A stretch of DNA of 64,000 nt from Hemileia vastatrix (lineage: Eukaryota > Basidiomycota > Pucciniomycetes > Pucciniales > Zaghouaniaceae): assembly GCA_030280995.1 (NCBI GenBank), contig JASXTE010000016.1, positions 11,662,501 to 11,726,500 of the forward strand, written 5' to 3'. Position 1 is the first letter of the stretch, and each line of letters starts with the position of its first letter. A program made the translations under genes and the position numbers. Shown piece by piece: positions 1-9,781 of the stretch. The notes under the pieces were generated by a model. That model was not told the DNA's origin, ran no database searches, and was given only the letters and a program-made list of their open reading frames with translations.

Positions 1-319
1 TACCCTTACCTTTAGTTTTAAGCTGTCTTTCTTTAACTCCTTTATGTGGGTTGACAGATTCTTTATCTTCTGGGACAACGGCATCTTTTTTATCTTGAAG
101 CCTCTTGGAAGCTCTTCTGGTGGGTTTGTCCTGGGTTTCTGATCCTGAGTATTGTCCACTAGGATTTCTACTTCTTCCATTTCCACATCCTGTTTGGGGC
201 AAGGATTTATTAGTTTGAGAAATTCTTCTTGTTAAAGGAGAACTTACAGAAGTAGGCTCATCATAATCAATTAAGTCTAGTTCTTCTTCACGTGAAGCAA
301 AGCCACTTTGATCAGTCAT
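1..319 (-). CDS. gag-like ORF of A2, N-terminal 106 codons, runs off the left edge
   Basis: The frame opens with ATG at 319 (reverse strand) and stays open to the window edge. The protein starts MTDQ, is acidic (EEELDLIDYDE at residues 11-21), then becomes serine- and lysine-rich. It aligns with the N-terminus of element A's gag at 25534, which has a stop codon where A2 reads a sense codon in 'KRLQDKK'. The start is chosen because both copies begin there after a long AT-rich leader. No enzymatic domain is visible in this segment. In Ty3 elements this position encodes the N-terminal part of the capsid precursor, so a structural role is inferred. Confidence 0.7.
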   Translation of the reverse strand, partial: MTDQSGFASREEELDLIDYDEPTSVSSPLTRRISQTNKSLPQTGCGNGRSRNPSGQYSGSETQDKPTRRASKRLQDKKDAVVPEDKESVNPHKGVKERQLKTKGKG

Positions 320-469
320 CTTAAGATTCTACTGAAATGAAGGAAAAGAGACAAAAAATTAATTAGTCTTTATTTTTAATTTTTATTTAACAGAAAAAAT
401 AAAATAAAAATAATAAAAAAAATCTTGTTAGGATAAAAATCAACTTAAATAAAATTAATAAAAAAATTT

Positions 470-925
470 AAAACCAGGATAATTCAATCAACTGTAGAAA
501 TAAATTAGAATTTCTATTAATTTTTATTTTCAGGATTTAAATCAACTAATTTATTACCAGGATTTATTGTCAACTGAAATAAACAAATATGAATCTTTAT
601 TAATTAAAAAAAATTTATTTTGACTGATCACTTAACTACCAGGACTTAATGTCAACTGAAGTAATTAAATATGAGATTAATTAAAAAGATTTATTGGATT
701 ACCAGGACTCAAAGTCAACTGAAGTAATGAAATGTTAATTATTTATTAAAAAAATATAATTGTCAGGATAATTTGTCAACTGGAACAATTAATTAATCAG
801 GACAAATGTCAACTGAAAAATTATAATAATTATTTTATTTAATAAAAAATATTATTGTCAGGACAGTTTGTCAACTGGAACAATTAAAATTCAAATTAAT
901 CAGGACAATTGTCAACTGAAAAATG
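470..925 (-). repeat. dispersed dyad repeats in A2 leader
   Basis: About nine copies of a unit readable (element strand) as CAGTTGAC-N4..7-GTCCTGA occur every 25-80 bp, at roughly 475, 531, 556, 638, 700, 762, 798, 857 and 900. Many copies contain an inverted repeat GAC...GTC; at about 905 it is the perfect palindrome GACAATTGTC. The AT-rich spacers between units are not conserved in length, but the unit itself is. Confidence 0.75.
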
Positions 926-1210
926 ATAATAATTAATATTAATATATAATTATTTTATTACCTCTGGGACTAAGAACAGGTATTGCTCTATTATGGTCAA
1001 CCAGGAAAAATAAAAAAAAATATAATAATAAAAATAAATTCCAATTACCAGACACCTCCCCCTGCAAAATGAGCAAATTAATGCCACTTACAGAGTGCTG
1101 AGTAAAAGGAAATACGTAGCAAATGAAGAGTGAAGAGTAACCCACAAATAGTAATCACAATAATTACCACGATATATACGATCTTTAGTCAGTATATGAA
1201 CTTAAGTTTT

Positions 1211-1240
1211 GGAGCGCGGTTCGATTCCCGTTCGCAGCAA
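1211..1240 (+). other. tRNA-like segment with perfect pol III B-box match (not a functional tRNA)
   Basis: GGTTCGATTCC at 1218-1228 matches the B-box/T-loop consensus of tRNA genes, and the next bases (CGTTCGCAGCA) resemble an acceptor 3' end. The flanking T-stem does not pair (only 2 of 5 bp), and no D-arm or anticodon arm is seen, so this is not a tRNA gene. Element A has the decayed equivalent at 24733-24743 (GGTTTGATTCC on the minus strand). In both copies it is antisense to the element. Confidence 0.5.
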
Positions 1241-1379
1241 AAACTTTTATCACGTGACGTATGACGTTCGTTGTTTTTCTCGCCTCCACTCGTCCTTTAC
1301 AGGTGCTTGTACGCCAATGGTCCCCTCGATTACGCCTCAAGTAACGTTGCGCCGTCGATATTTCGGAAAGGATCCCAAT

Positions 1380-2200
1380 TGTCAAGGTACGCTTTTAGTC
1401 TAGAAGTTTTGGTACGAAGTTCTACAAGGATTTATAAGGTTTAAATGGATTCTCAACAAATTTGTAAGTATTTCTTAATTCAAAGATGATTGTTTTACTC
1501 AATAAAAAGAGGTAGGATTAAAATATTAATATAATTTATAAATTAGAATTACGCTATTGTAAATACTAATGATATAGAGTATAAGAATAAGTTTTTATTG
1601 GTTATTGTTGTAATAAAATGAGTTGGTAAAATAGAATGATTAAAAGACAACAAAAAGAGAGGCCTTTTATAGGCAAAGGAGAGACAAAGCACGGAAATCA
1701 AATTCTAAAAACAGTAGGGAAAAAGAGAGAAAAAGAACATTCCAGAAAGAGTATTTCAAATAATAAAGTTATTCCAAAAAGAAGGCGTCAAAAAGATGTA
1801 TTTACAGAGTATATCAGAAATACATCAATATTTTTAATATTTACTGTAAATGTCAATTCCAAATAAAAAATTTGATTTATTTGTATATATTTAATATTAT
1901 TTGAATATTTAAATCTTATTTTATCTTTTTATTTTATTTTTTTAAATATAAAGTTTTATTTTTCCCAACCTGTCAATTGAGCACGGTGTTAGAGAAAATA
2001 TAAGGGACAAAATTATAATTATAAATTTACTTATTTATTTAATTAATTAATTTAATTTTAACATTCTGTAACTAGTTAATTTATAACTAATGTTAATGTA
2101 ACTAAATGATAATTAAATAATAATTAAAGATGATAAGGTGCGGCTTCATCCAGTAAATAATTCCTTATTTCACTGGGTAAGTCCAGTAGCCTGGCTGACA
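1380..2200 (-). repeat. 5' LTR of A2 (821 bp)
   Basis: On the minus strand the LTR starts TGTCAGCC at 2200 and ends TTGACA at 1380. It is similar along its length to the two LTRs of element A: the start with 'CAGCCAGGCT', the CAGTAAA-rich segment, and the 'CTTCTAGAC' block near the 3' end. The base after the LTR on the outer side is CTAAA; the partner target-site copy lies outside the window. Confidence 0.85.
1663..1671 (-). promoter_or_regulatory. TATA box in A2 LTR
   Basis: TATAAAAGG on the minus strand lies inside the LTR, at the same place as TATATAAGG in the A 5' LTR (24297-24305) and the mutated TATATGAGG of the A 3' LTR (about 32121). The position in the LTR middle fits a U3 promoter. 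This is inferred from motif and conservation only. Confidence 0.5.
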
Positions 2201-3594
2201 CTAAATTTATTTTTGAATCAGCTTGAACCATAAAAAGTTTTTTTATAATATTCTGTAAAAAAAATAAAGTTAAAAAAAATAATAAAACTTATCTTTTAAA
2301 AACTCCCATATTACCCCTCCTTGTCTGCCTCATTTCCCTTTTTTGGTGTCCTCAAACCCTCCTCCCCCTTGTTGATCTCCTCAAACTCCCTTACCCCCCT
2401 TGAGGTGCCTTTTCCCCTCTTTAGGCCGCCTCACCCCTCTCCCCCCCTCCCCTCAGTCCCTCAACCACTTCCAAAAATATAGTTCTCTGAAATGCATAGT
2501 CTTGAAAATTCTTGTAATTTTATTCAAACAATATTAAATATTTAAATACAATTTTTAATATTTTTCAATCTATTTTAAATAAGTAATAAATAAGAGTAAA
2601 AATATTACTTGGAAAACTAAAATTTTAAATGAGTTTTCAGGTACATCTTGAACTATAATATAAAATACTGAGTTGAAATTATGTGCTTAAGGTTTAAAGT
2701 GTTTGTAATGATTACTGAAACTATTTTCTTTCAAAATTTAAGATAAGTTCATTTCAATTTCATTATGATACCACAAAAGATTAAGCTAGGTTTGTACAAT
2801 ACTTTGAGTTAGTTCTCAAGCACAGCTCAGTAAAAGTTGCATTAAAGTTCAGTCTGAGTTCCATCTGAATTCAAGTTAAGGACTTGCTAGCAAGTCCCCC
2901 CCAAATATTACGTGGTGTAATAAACCCCATGTAAAACTCCATACTGACCTAAAAAAAGTGCATTTTTTCTATTAACTTATATATTAAAGAGCTTACATTA
3001 TTAAATCTATAGCTTTTTGAAAATTGAAATATATGAAAGCTGTAAGATTAAAATACAAATCTTCCTCCCCAACAACAAGGGGCTATTTTACTGCAGCTCA
3101 AATTATAGGATGTCAATTAACTTTCAAAAAAATTATTTTTTGTCACAATGTTTTATTGGATTTAACTGTACATTCAACAAGAGCTAATGAGAATAATATT
3201 TAATCCATTTAGCTCTATTAATCAATGGTAAATTTTCTCACCCTTAGTAGACTACTCATAGCAATTTAAATGTGTGAGAATAATCAATCCCCACACTATT
3301 TACCCTATTACTAACCAAATACATGTTCAAATGATCATCTCCATTCCCAAATATCCAAAGCTCACACACTGAAGTGCTACTTTTTAAAGTATTTTAAGAA
3401 TTAAATTTTTCCCTAAATTAAATATAGGATTTCCATATGGTTAATATTGGTATTAATACATAAGTATTCATGTATATTATTATATTCCTGAAATGCTTAT
3501 AGGATGAAGGAATTGACTATTATAAATTATCCAACTATCTAGAATAATTTCATCATTGAGGTATATTTATTTTAAGATAAAAATAGCTAGCCGG
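2201..3594. other. non-coding AT-rich spacer with a C-rich tract and a CACTA relic
   Basis: No coding signal was seen. At 2315-2470 the + strand is strikingly C/T-rich, with several C runs of 4-7 separated by short spacers, so the minus strand has G-runs that could form quadruplexes. The CACTA-type fragment at 2815-2917 is listed separately. The remainder is AT-rich sequence that I cannot assign. Confidence 0.5.
2815..2917 (-). mobile_element. one-ended relic of the 261-bp CACTA-type MITE
   Basis: The segment holds the palindrome GGACTTGCTAGCAAGTCC and a diverged terminus reading CACCACGTAATATT on the minus strand. Internal to it are 'CAGTCTGAGTTCCATCTGA' blocks, the reverse complement of the 11-bp repeats in the intact copies at 35810 and 40691. 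Only one end is present and the other half could not be found, so this is a truncated or decayed copy. Confidence 0.7.
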
Positions 3595-4487
3595 TGTCGT
3601 AGACAATCCTATAGTGCTAGATATAGGCCCTGACCAAGAGGGTAGGAGAAAAACCAGAGAGAAACTCCCCTGTCCCTTTAGAAAAATAAAGTAATATTTA
3701 CCTGCTAAAGTAAATTGAGTCTTGATTGCTAAAACCCCTTTACAACACACTTGACTACCTAATAAGTCAAGGAAGTAGTCCCCAGACAGACTACCGCACC
3801 AGAGAGCTGAAATGTAGACTAACGTCCACACCAGAGAAAGCAATATACTTGATGAAGGTTTAAAAGCTACACCAGAGACAGCAAGATACTTGATATACCT
3901 TGCAAGACTATACCAGAGAAACTGTGAAAAAGTTGAGTCAAATGAAGAACTAAACTTGCAACAAACACAGCCAATTGTGGCCAAAAAACAGTGAAAACTG
4001 AGTGAGAAACAGTGATATAATTACCAGATGGTTGTATAATAAAAAGAGTATCCCCAAACTTTCTTATTCAGTATGTAGACACAGAATGCCATCTAAAAAT
4101 CTATCCTACAGCAACTAATTTGGCACTTCTTCCAGCCAAATTGCATAAAAAACCCTCTAGAAGTGCTCCCCAGAATTCTACAACCAAGGCGGGCAGGCTG
4201 CCTTGAAGCAGCCTGGCCTCCTGAAGCCATAAAACCACTAAAAAACAACTAAAAACACTAAAATCAACAGAAAATACCTTATACCTTAAAATATGCTAAA
4301 AAATCAACATGACATGAAATATAAAGAAAAACCAGGGCTATCCAATAAAAATAGTCTCATCCCCTTAGCTCCAATATTCAGCATGTTAATCCAGAAAACA
4401 TCATAATAATTATCAATGCCATTTAAGAAATCACCAAACAGTACCAAACTATACAAAAAAGGCCCCAGCCAATGTTGGATTACCACA
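3595..4487. repeat. D1, solo-LTR-like repeat (about 0.9 kb)
   Basis: It begins TGTCGTAGACAATCC and ends near CCACA. It is similar over its whole length to D2 (16620-17537 plus 23102-23205), including 'AACCAGAGAGA' and 'CCAGATGGTTGT' blocks and a shared 3' part that in D2 lies beyond the O1 insertion. TG...CA ends, length and absence of ORFs suggest a solo LTR. The two flanks do not share an obvious 5-bp duplication, so the exact borders and the strand are uncertain. Confidence 0.6.
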
Positions 4488-5757
4488 TTCTTCCTCCAAT
4501 TAAGAATTTCCACATTCTTTCTGCTCCAACAAACACCATGTTCCAAAATTTTTCAAAATAAATCACTGAAATGGGTACCTGCCAATACTGCATAGACCAC
4601 AACCTTAACTGTACCATAAAACCACCAGCTCATCCATACAGGACCTCTTGTGATGCTTGACATTCCAGAAAATAATCTTGCTCCAGACCTGGCCCTTCAT
4701 CCCCTTAATCATCCTCATCTGAACCTCAACCTTGTCCCTCTTGAAGCAAAACCAAAAGATCTAGACCTTCCATTCTTATACCTAGATTAATCAACAAACT
4801 CCACCCTTCCAAAAATAGTGCCAACACCACTACTACCACTTACTTTACTATACATGCTCCTTATGATGGTAAACCCATAGTTCTCTATAATGAAATGTAA
4901 ACTAATGACTTTCCAGTTCATTCCATCTAGATACTGATGATGACAATGTGGGAACAATTGAAAAACCAACCCCCAATCATTTTCCCACAATTAAGGACCA
5001 ATTCCAACAACATTCACCTCAAAAATAACTTCTTATTCTAAATTAATTACAATCCACTCCTGCCAAAGATCCACAGGAAATTGAGAAAAGAAGACACCTC
5101 ATACATCAGTTCAATGCCAATGCTGAATACTTTGTTTAATCTCTTTATTCTCTTCTGTAATTGACTCTTGACCACAATTCTTGACTTAAAAATATAAATT
5201 TTCACCACTTTCAAGATTTCCTTAATGGAGCCAAAATAAAAATCTCCTCAGTTTAAATTCTTGGGGTACTCACCCTCAGTTTTAGGTCTTGGGGAACTAA
5301 CAGCCCTCATTTTATAGTCTTAGGGGACTCAAAACCTAAATCCAAAAAGACAGAACCAGAGATCAAACCATTAAAGACTCAAAGAAACAGACTAACATTC
5401 TGGGGTGACTGTTCTACAGAGCAGCCAGCTCATCAGTTTCCCCCACACTTGCTTTAAATAAATTCAGATACTCCCCCTTTGGATGCCCTCTGCCCAATTA
5501 ACACCAACACATTATCAGTTTATAGTCCTGACGGACTCACCCATCACCAATCCACAGTTTATAGTCTTGGGGGATTCCACAGTTTTCAGTTTAAAGTCTT
5601 GATGGACTGAGTATTTTTGCATAAAAATTTTGCACCACTTTCATGCATACCTCCTAAATTCTACTTATTGACTTAAACATCCACTTCAATTTCTACCATC
5701 AATGAAAAATAATTTTCTCTTCATCTCTTTCTTTTCATTCATCTCTCAACACAGATC
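4488..5757. other. non-coding region upstream of the C accessory gene
   Basis: No credible coding sequence was seen; the open frames here lack family features. Positions 5249-5610 contain six of eight copies of a 24-bp dyad motif, and 5402-5443 a conserved hairpin (both listed separately). If element C ends in an LTR, part of it should lie here, but I could not define its borders. Confidence 0.4.
5249..5610 (+). repeat. six copies of a 24-bp dyad motif, plus a hairpin
   Basis: Copies of CAGTTTAAAGTCTTGGGGGA followed by CTC begin at 5249, 5277, 5308, 5516, 5555 and 5587. Two more are at 9248 and 9508, next to the end of the C pol gene. Each contains the inverted repeat AGTC...GACT around a G-rich centre. 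A hairpin with arms GGGGTGACTG and CAGTTTCCCC sits at 5402-5443 and recurs at 9339-9380, with a perfect 10-bp stem, and at about 9602-9642. Confidence 0.7.
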
Positions 5758-7166
5758 ATGGTAACTCTTTGATCCCCTGAATTTGACCCTTCTAATCTTC
5801 CTTGTTTCACTTCCCCCAAGGACTATACCTGCAAGAAATGTATTCACATGTGCAGACCCTGAACTTTCACCTTACTAACCCCTGAGGCCATATTATACAA
5901 CAGGGCTGGTGACTCCTGCAACTCTAAAAAGAAAAGATGTGAAAGAGATCCAAATTATCCCATTCCTCCACCTTCACCTTCTCATAAATATATTTCTAGA
6001 TCTCCTACCAGATCTCTAGAATTAGGCCCAGCCTCTTCTTCTCTCTCTTCTGCTCCTTCCAAAAACCATTGAAGATCAGTCCCCAGAGAATGTCCTAAAA
6101 GACCAGCTTTATCCTCTCAAACTTCTGCTTTCATCTCTTCCGATCCACCTTCAAATGCCTCAAAATCAGCTCCTAGGCTCTTAGACCACATCCAGGCAGC
6201 CCTCCTGCCTCTCTCAGAAGCAAAAATCAGGCACAAAACTCCCTAATATCACCAGAAATCATTAAAATTCCTTCTTCCTCTAAAAACAAGTTTAACCAAC
6301 CACTTCCTTGTTCTCCCAGAGCAATGAATATCAAAAATTAAAGGTCAAAGACTGCCAAAACATCTCGAACTGCCAGAAGACCTTCCAGAACTTCACAATA
6401 AAAGACAAGAACACCAAAGACAGTCCCAGTTCCCAAACCACCTTCTCCATCTAGGTGAAGGCACTACACCTCTCATATACCTGCCAATTACTCTTCTGAA
6501 AGTTTCTTCTCTTCAAGAGCTTCATCTAGAAAACAACTACCAGCCCCATATCTCCTTCTTCTGCTCCCTCATACAACAACTCTGGCTCTCCTGCACCAGA
6601 CACCAACCCATATGAGCAGGTTATCAACAACACCAATAACACCAATAACACCAATAACACCAAAAATACCAAAAATACCAAAAATACCAAAAACACCATT
6701 AGCACCAATAACACTTCTCTTTCTGAAACTAGGCCTCAAGAACAGCACCACCCTAGTTCACCTTCTCAACACTCTATGGAAGAGGATCAATACAACCTTT
6801 ATTCATCTCTGGCTGATCCACCAACCACACACCTACCAAACCCTTCAGAAGTAAATATTTCAATGGTTTACACTTTTGAAAAACTTTCCATTTGTAAGTA
6901 CCATAGTATTTCATCCAATTTAATCAACAAAAATTACTTATGATCAAAATTCTTCTTTTTTAGATAAAACTCTTCCTCCTGAAGACACTGTTGGAGTTGG
7001 AAAACCTCTTGGGCCTACTTTAACCTTGGATTATGTAGAAATGAAACAAAACCTAAGCATCATTTGTTCAAACATGCTAAAGGCTCTTGCTCTTCATGGG
7101 CCCTTGAATGAATTGGAGAAGACACTGAGAAAGCAACTTCTAGATGACCACCGGAAGACTTCCTGA
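5758..7166 (+). pseudogene. accessory gene in element C: Zn2Cys6-like cluster, Ser/Pro- and Asn/Thr-rich middle, one intron; broken
   Basis: ATG at 5758 opens a frame broken by several stops. Residues about 26-75 contain Cys-Lys-Lys-Cys, a later Cys, a TGA exactly where a third-position Cys would sit, and after a spacer GDSCNSKKKRC. That arrangement resembles a degenerate fungal Zn2Cys6 cluster (C-x2-C-x6-C ... C-x6-C). It is followed by a Ser/Pro-rich segment and an (NNT/KNT) repeat at 6634-6702. A 70-bp intron (6894-6963, GTAAGT...TTTTAG) separates the last 68 codons (acidic, EDTVGVGKPLGP), which end with TGA at 7164. The gene faces the element's own pol genes. Element B has the same arrangement (39186-40165). 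DNA binding is inferred, not shown. Confidence 0.6.
6634..6702 (+). repeat. 9-bp microsatellite-like coding repeat (Asn-Asn-Thr / Lys-Asn-Thr)
   Basis: Four units of AACACCAAT type are followed by four units of AATACCAAA type, within the C accessory gene. It encodes NNT and then KNT repeats in the frame of that gene. The array creates long spurious open frames on both strands. Confidence 0.85.
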
Positions 7167-9247
7167 ATCATTAGGCACACCTCCCAACATTCCTTCCTAG
7201 CCTTTTCTGTTTCCTCTCTTGAGCTGCCTGCAAAGCAAGTTCTAGACCACTAAAATCCCTAATATCTTTTCAGAAGACTACACTTTAAATAAAACAGTGC
7301 ATCCAACAATTTCAACAATAAATAAAAATTTAACTCAATCCTAACAAACCTCCAGAAGCTTCTTCTTCCAGACATTAAATTATTAAAAAACTGAAATATA
7401 AATTAAAATAAATAAATTAACCAATAAATAAAACAATTCATAGTTAGAAATTCAATTTTTTAACAGATATTACCTATAACTACTAGCATACTAAAAAAAC
7501 TAAAGAAAACTTGAAAATAATTAAAATCATAAAGCCCAAAGAAATATGAGAGCTGAGAAAAGAAAATGAAAATTAATAAAATAAAATAAATAATAATTAC
7601 AAATAGTATCCCCCAGCCAATTGATGAGATGATCCTCTAATACCTTACCCACATCCAAGTGCACCTTGATGTGGATACACGTTATGGTAAGGTAAACTCT
7701 TACAGTCGCCTTGCTGTAAGCAGAATCCGGAGGAGATATGTGGATTTAGCTGAAAACCCCGTCCTTCCAATAAAAATAACAAAATGGGAATTCTAAATCA
7801 CTAAGCTAACCAATCTACTTAGATCTGATTGATAAAAATAATGAAACTCTAAAATAATTAACGCTTATTGAGATTAAATGATCGTGGCTGTTGATAAAGA
7901 AATACTGATAACAACAATTAAGGTGTACCAGTGAAAGATCTGAAAAGATTGACTTTTATGTTTTTATAATAATTTTAATTTTTATGAGACAGCAATAATC
8001 AAGTCCCAGTGACGAAGACCTTTCTAAAGATACCCTGTATGAAGTGTGATTTAAATTGTTGAGTAGTATTTCTAAAATGTTATATATAAAATATAAAGTT
8101 ATAAGGGTGTTACAAATTTATTTAATTTGTTGAGTAATAAAAAATAAGACCGTGGTGGTCAATGATTAAGCTGTATGATGTGTTTTTTTTCTCAATTTCG
8201 AGTTTGAGAAGCGCTTAAGTATTCCTAGTCACGTGCCTAAGTTTTCCCCTCCAGGGCTCTTCCAGAGTCGATCCGGAGTCCGTACGGAGTCGAAACGGAG
8301 TCCGTCCGGACTTCCGGACTCAATTTAGAACCTTAAAACCATAATAAAAAATCTAGAAAAATTACACATAATAGAGCTACTTCCCCTTTACCTACCAAAC
8401 TAATTTTCGTAGTCTGCGCAGCTCTAATTACCCCGTGAAAATTCATCAAAGTTAAGTAATTTTTGAAAAACGTAAATATTTCTATAAAACTTTAAAATTC
8501 ATTTAAAAATATAAGAAAAATAGTAAAAATTCTGGGAAAATTTCCCAAGGTTCTTGAGTGACTCGACTTAATACTTATAAATTTTTCAGACCGTAAAAAT
8601 AAGTTTTCTCCATAAAATAAATTGTTTTCGTGTAGGCATTCGCTCGTGACCAATTTCTTCATATTTAAAACTCCAATAAATTAAATAAAACCCTTTTATA
8701 AAAAATAATAATAACGCCAATCTTGCACGCCGTAATAACTCCATTTACATATTTAGGTGCCGTACTAAACTTTAGGCTACCACAACGTTAAAGAAATTTT
8801 AAAGATTTGAATAATTTTGAACTGAAATAAAACATAAATAATACTGAAAATGAAAAATGAAAAATAAAAAATAATTAAAAGAAACTGAAAAATAATAATG
8901 AAAAATAAAAATAGAATTTCCTGGCCAATTAATGAGCCTTTCCCCACCAAATCTTGCCCACATCCAGGTGACCCTGATGTGGTGACACCATATATTTTTT
9001 TGATTTTTGTGATTTTTCTAATAAACTCCCATAAAAAATTAAAAGAAAAAAAAACAGAAAAAAAGAAAAAAATCCAAAAACACATCCCTAAACACATAAC
9101 ATAAAAAAATAAGAGAAATCCATGGACAAGTCCAGTACAAAGAAAATATCAATGGGTGGGCTCCCTCCAATAAGTAAAAATAATGGGAGACCAACAGTGA
9201 TCCTCCACCATTACAAAGAAACCAAAGATTAAGGAACCAGTCCATGC
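7167..9247. other. non-coding part of element C with a duplicated 75-bp block and GGAGTCCG repeats
   Basis: No coding signal. Two similar blocks, 7601-7683 and 8922-8992, both read 'CCACATCCA(A/G)GTG...TGATGTGG', contain the inverted repeat CACATC/GATGTG, and sit after similar A-rich stretches. They lie about 1.3 kb apart in the same orientation, so they may be the ends of two LTRs of a small nested element. Between them, 8262-8330 is a GC-rich cluster of GGAGTCCG/CGGACTCC half-palindromes in otherwise AT-rich DNA. Confidence 0.45.
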
Positions 9248-9760
9248 CAGTTTAAAGTCATAGAGGACTAAAAATCTGATTAAAAAAACAGAACTAGAAT
9301 TCAACTAGGACAAAAAAAATACTTTAAACAGAAAATCTGGGGTAACTGTTCTACAGAGAAGCCAGCTCATCAGTTACCCCCACACTTTCCAAAATAAAAT
9401 TTAGAAGCCCCCCCCCTGGGTACCTTCTAACAAAAACAAAAATCCAAAAAAATAAACCAAAAACCAATAATAATGAAGATTCCAGCACTTTATGACAAAA
9501 GAGAAACTAGTTTAAAGTCATAGAGGGCTAAAAAACCTGTAAAAAGAAACCAATACTAGGGTTCAACCAAATTAAGAGAAGGGGTTAGAAACAGACAATC
9601 TAAGGAAACTGTTTATAGAGTAGCCAGCCCATCAGTTACCCCTACACTTTCCAAGATCAAATCTAGAGCCTCATTCATGGGTATCTCTAACAAAAAAGGT
9701 TCTAACACAAAAAGCTGCACTTCAGAACAACCCAAATTTAAAATTTAAAAGAATTGATCA
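9248..9760 (-). repeat. tandem duplication (about 258-bp period) downstream of C pol
   Basis: The block starting at 9248 (motif CAGTTTAAAGTCATAGAGG) and containing the hairpin 9339-9380 is repeated from 9508 to about 9760. The order of parts is the same: motif, A-rich stretch, hairpin arm pair, 'CCCACACTTTCCAA'-like end. The first copy's hairpin is perfect (GGGGTAACTG with CAGTTACCCC, 22-nt loop); the second is degraded on its left arm. The segment directly follows the end of the C pol reading frame. Confidence 0.7.
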
Positions 9761-9781
9761 TATTTTATCCTCATTGTGGAG

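Larger units (their letters stand above)
320..1379 (-). other. A2 leader between LTR and gag
   Basis: This is an untranslated leader of about 1 kb, unusually long for a fungal Ty3 element. The gag-proximal half (470-925) holds about nine degenerate dyad repeats. The LTR-proximal part holds a tRNA-like segment at 1211-1240. The same order of parts occurs in element A at 24584-25533. No primer-binding site could be recognised directly after the LTR. Confidence 0.65.
1..2200 (-). mobile_element. 5' part of Ty3/gypsy-type LTR retrotransposon, family A, copy A2
   Basis: Reading on the minus strand, this is the start of an LTR retrotransposon: LTR (2200 to 1380), a long leader (1379 to 320) and the beginning of the gag-like ORF (319 to the window edge). 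It is recognised by point-by-point similarity to the complete element A at 23791-32409: same LTR start TGTCAGCC, same leader motifs, same protein start MTDQ. The rest lies outside the window. A2 keeps CpG dinucleotides where A has TpG or CpA, and its visible ORF has no stop codon, so it looks like a younger or less decayed copy than A. Confidence 0.85.

Noticed and set aside
1200..1245. tRNA gene
   Set aside because: Only the B box/T-loop text is present; T-stem does not pair and no D or anticodon arm is found.
1209..1403. 64-codon + strand ORF and 1185-1385 minus ORF
   Set aside because: They overlap the tRNA-like and CpG-rich part of the A2 leader; no homologous frame is kept in element A.
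3553..3984. 143-codon minus ORF
   Set aside because: It lies in the D1 repeat; the corresponding D2 sequence has no such frame.
4304..4546. 80-codon minus ORF
   Set aside because: It crosses the end of D1; the same region in D2 is not open and no family is recognised.
6526..6854. Leu/Val/Phe- or Pro/Thr/Ile-rich ORFs on both strands
   Set aside because: They are translations of the 9-bp repeat in other frames; the NNT/KNT frame fits the spliced accessory gene.
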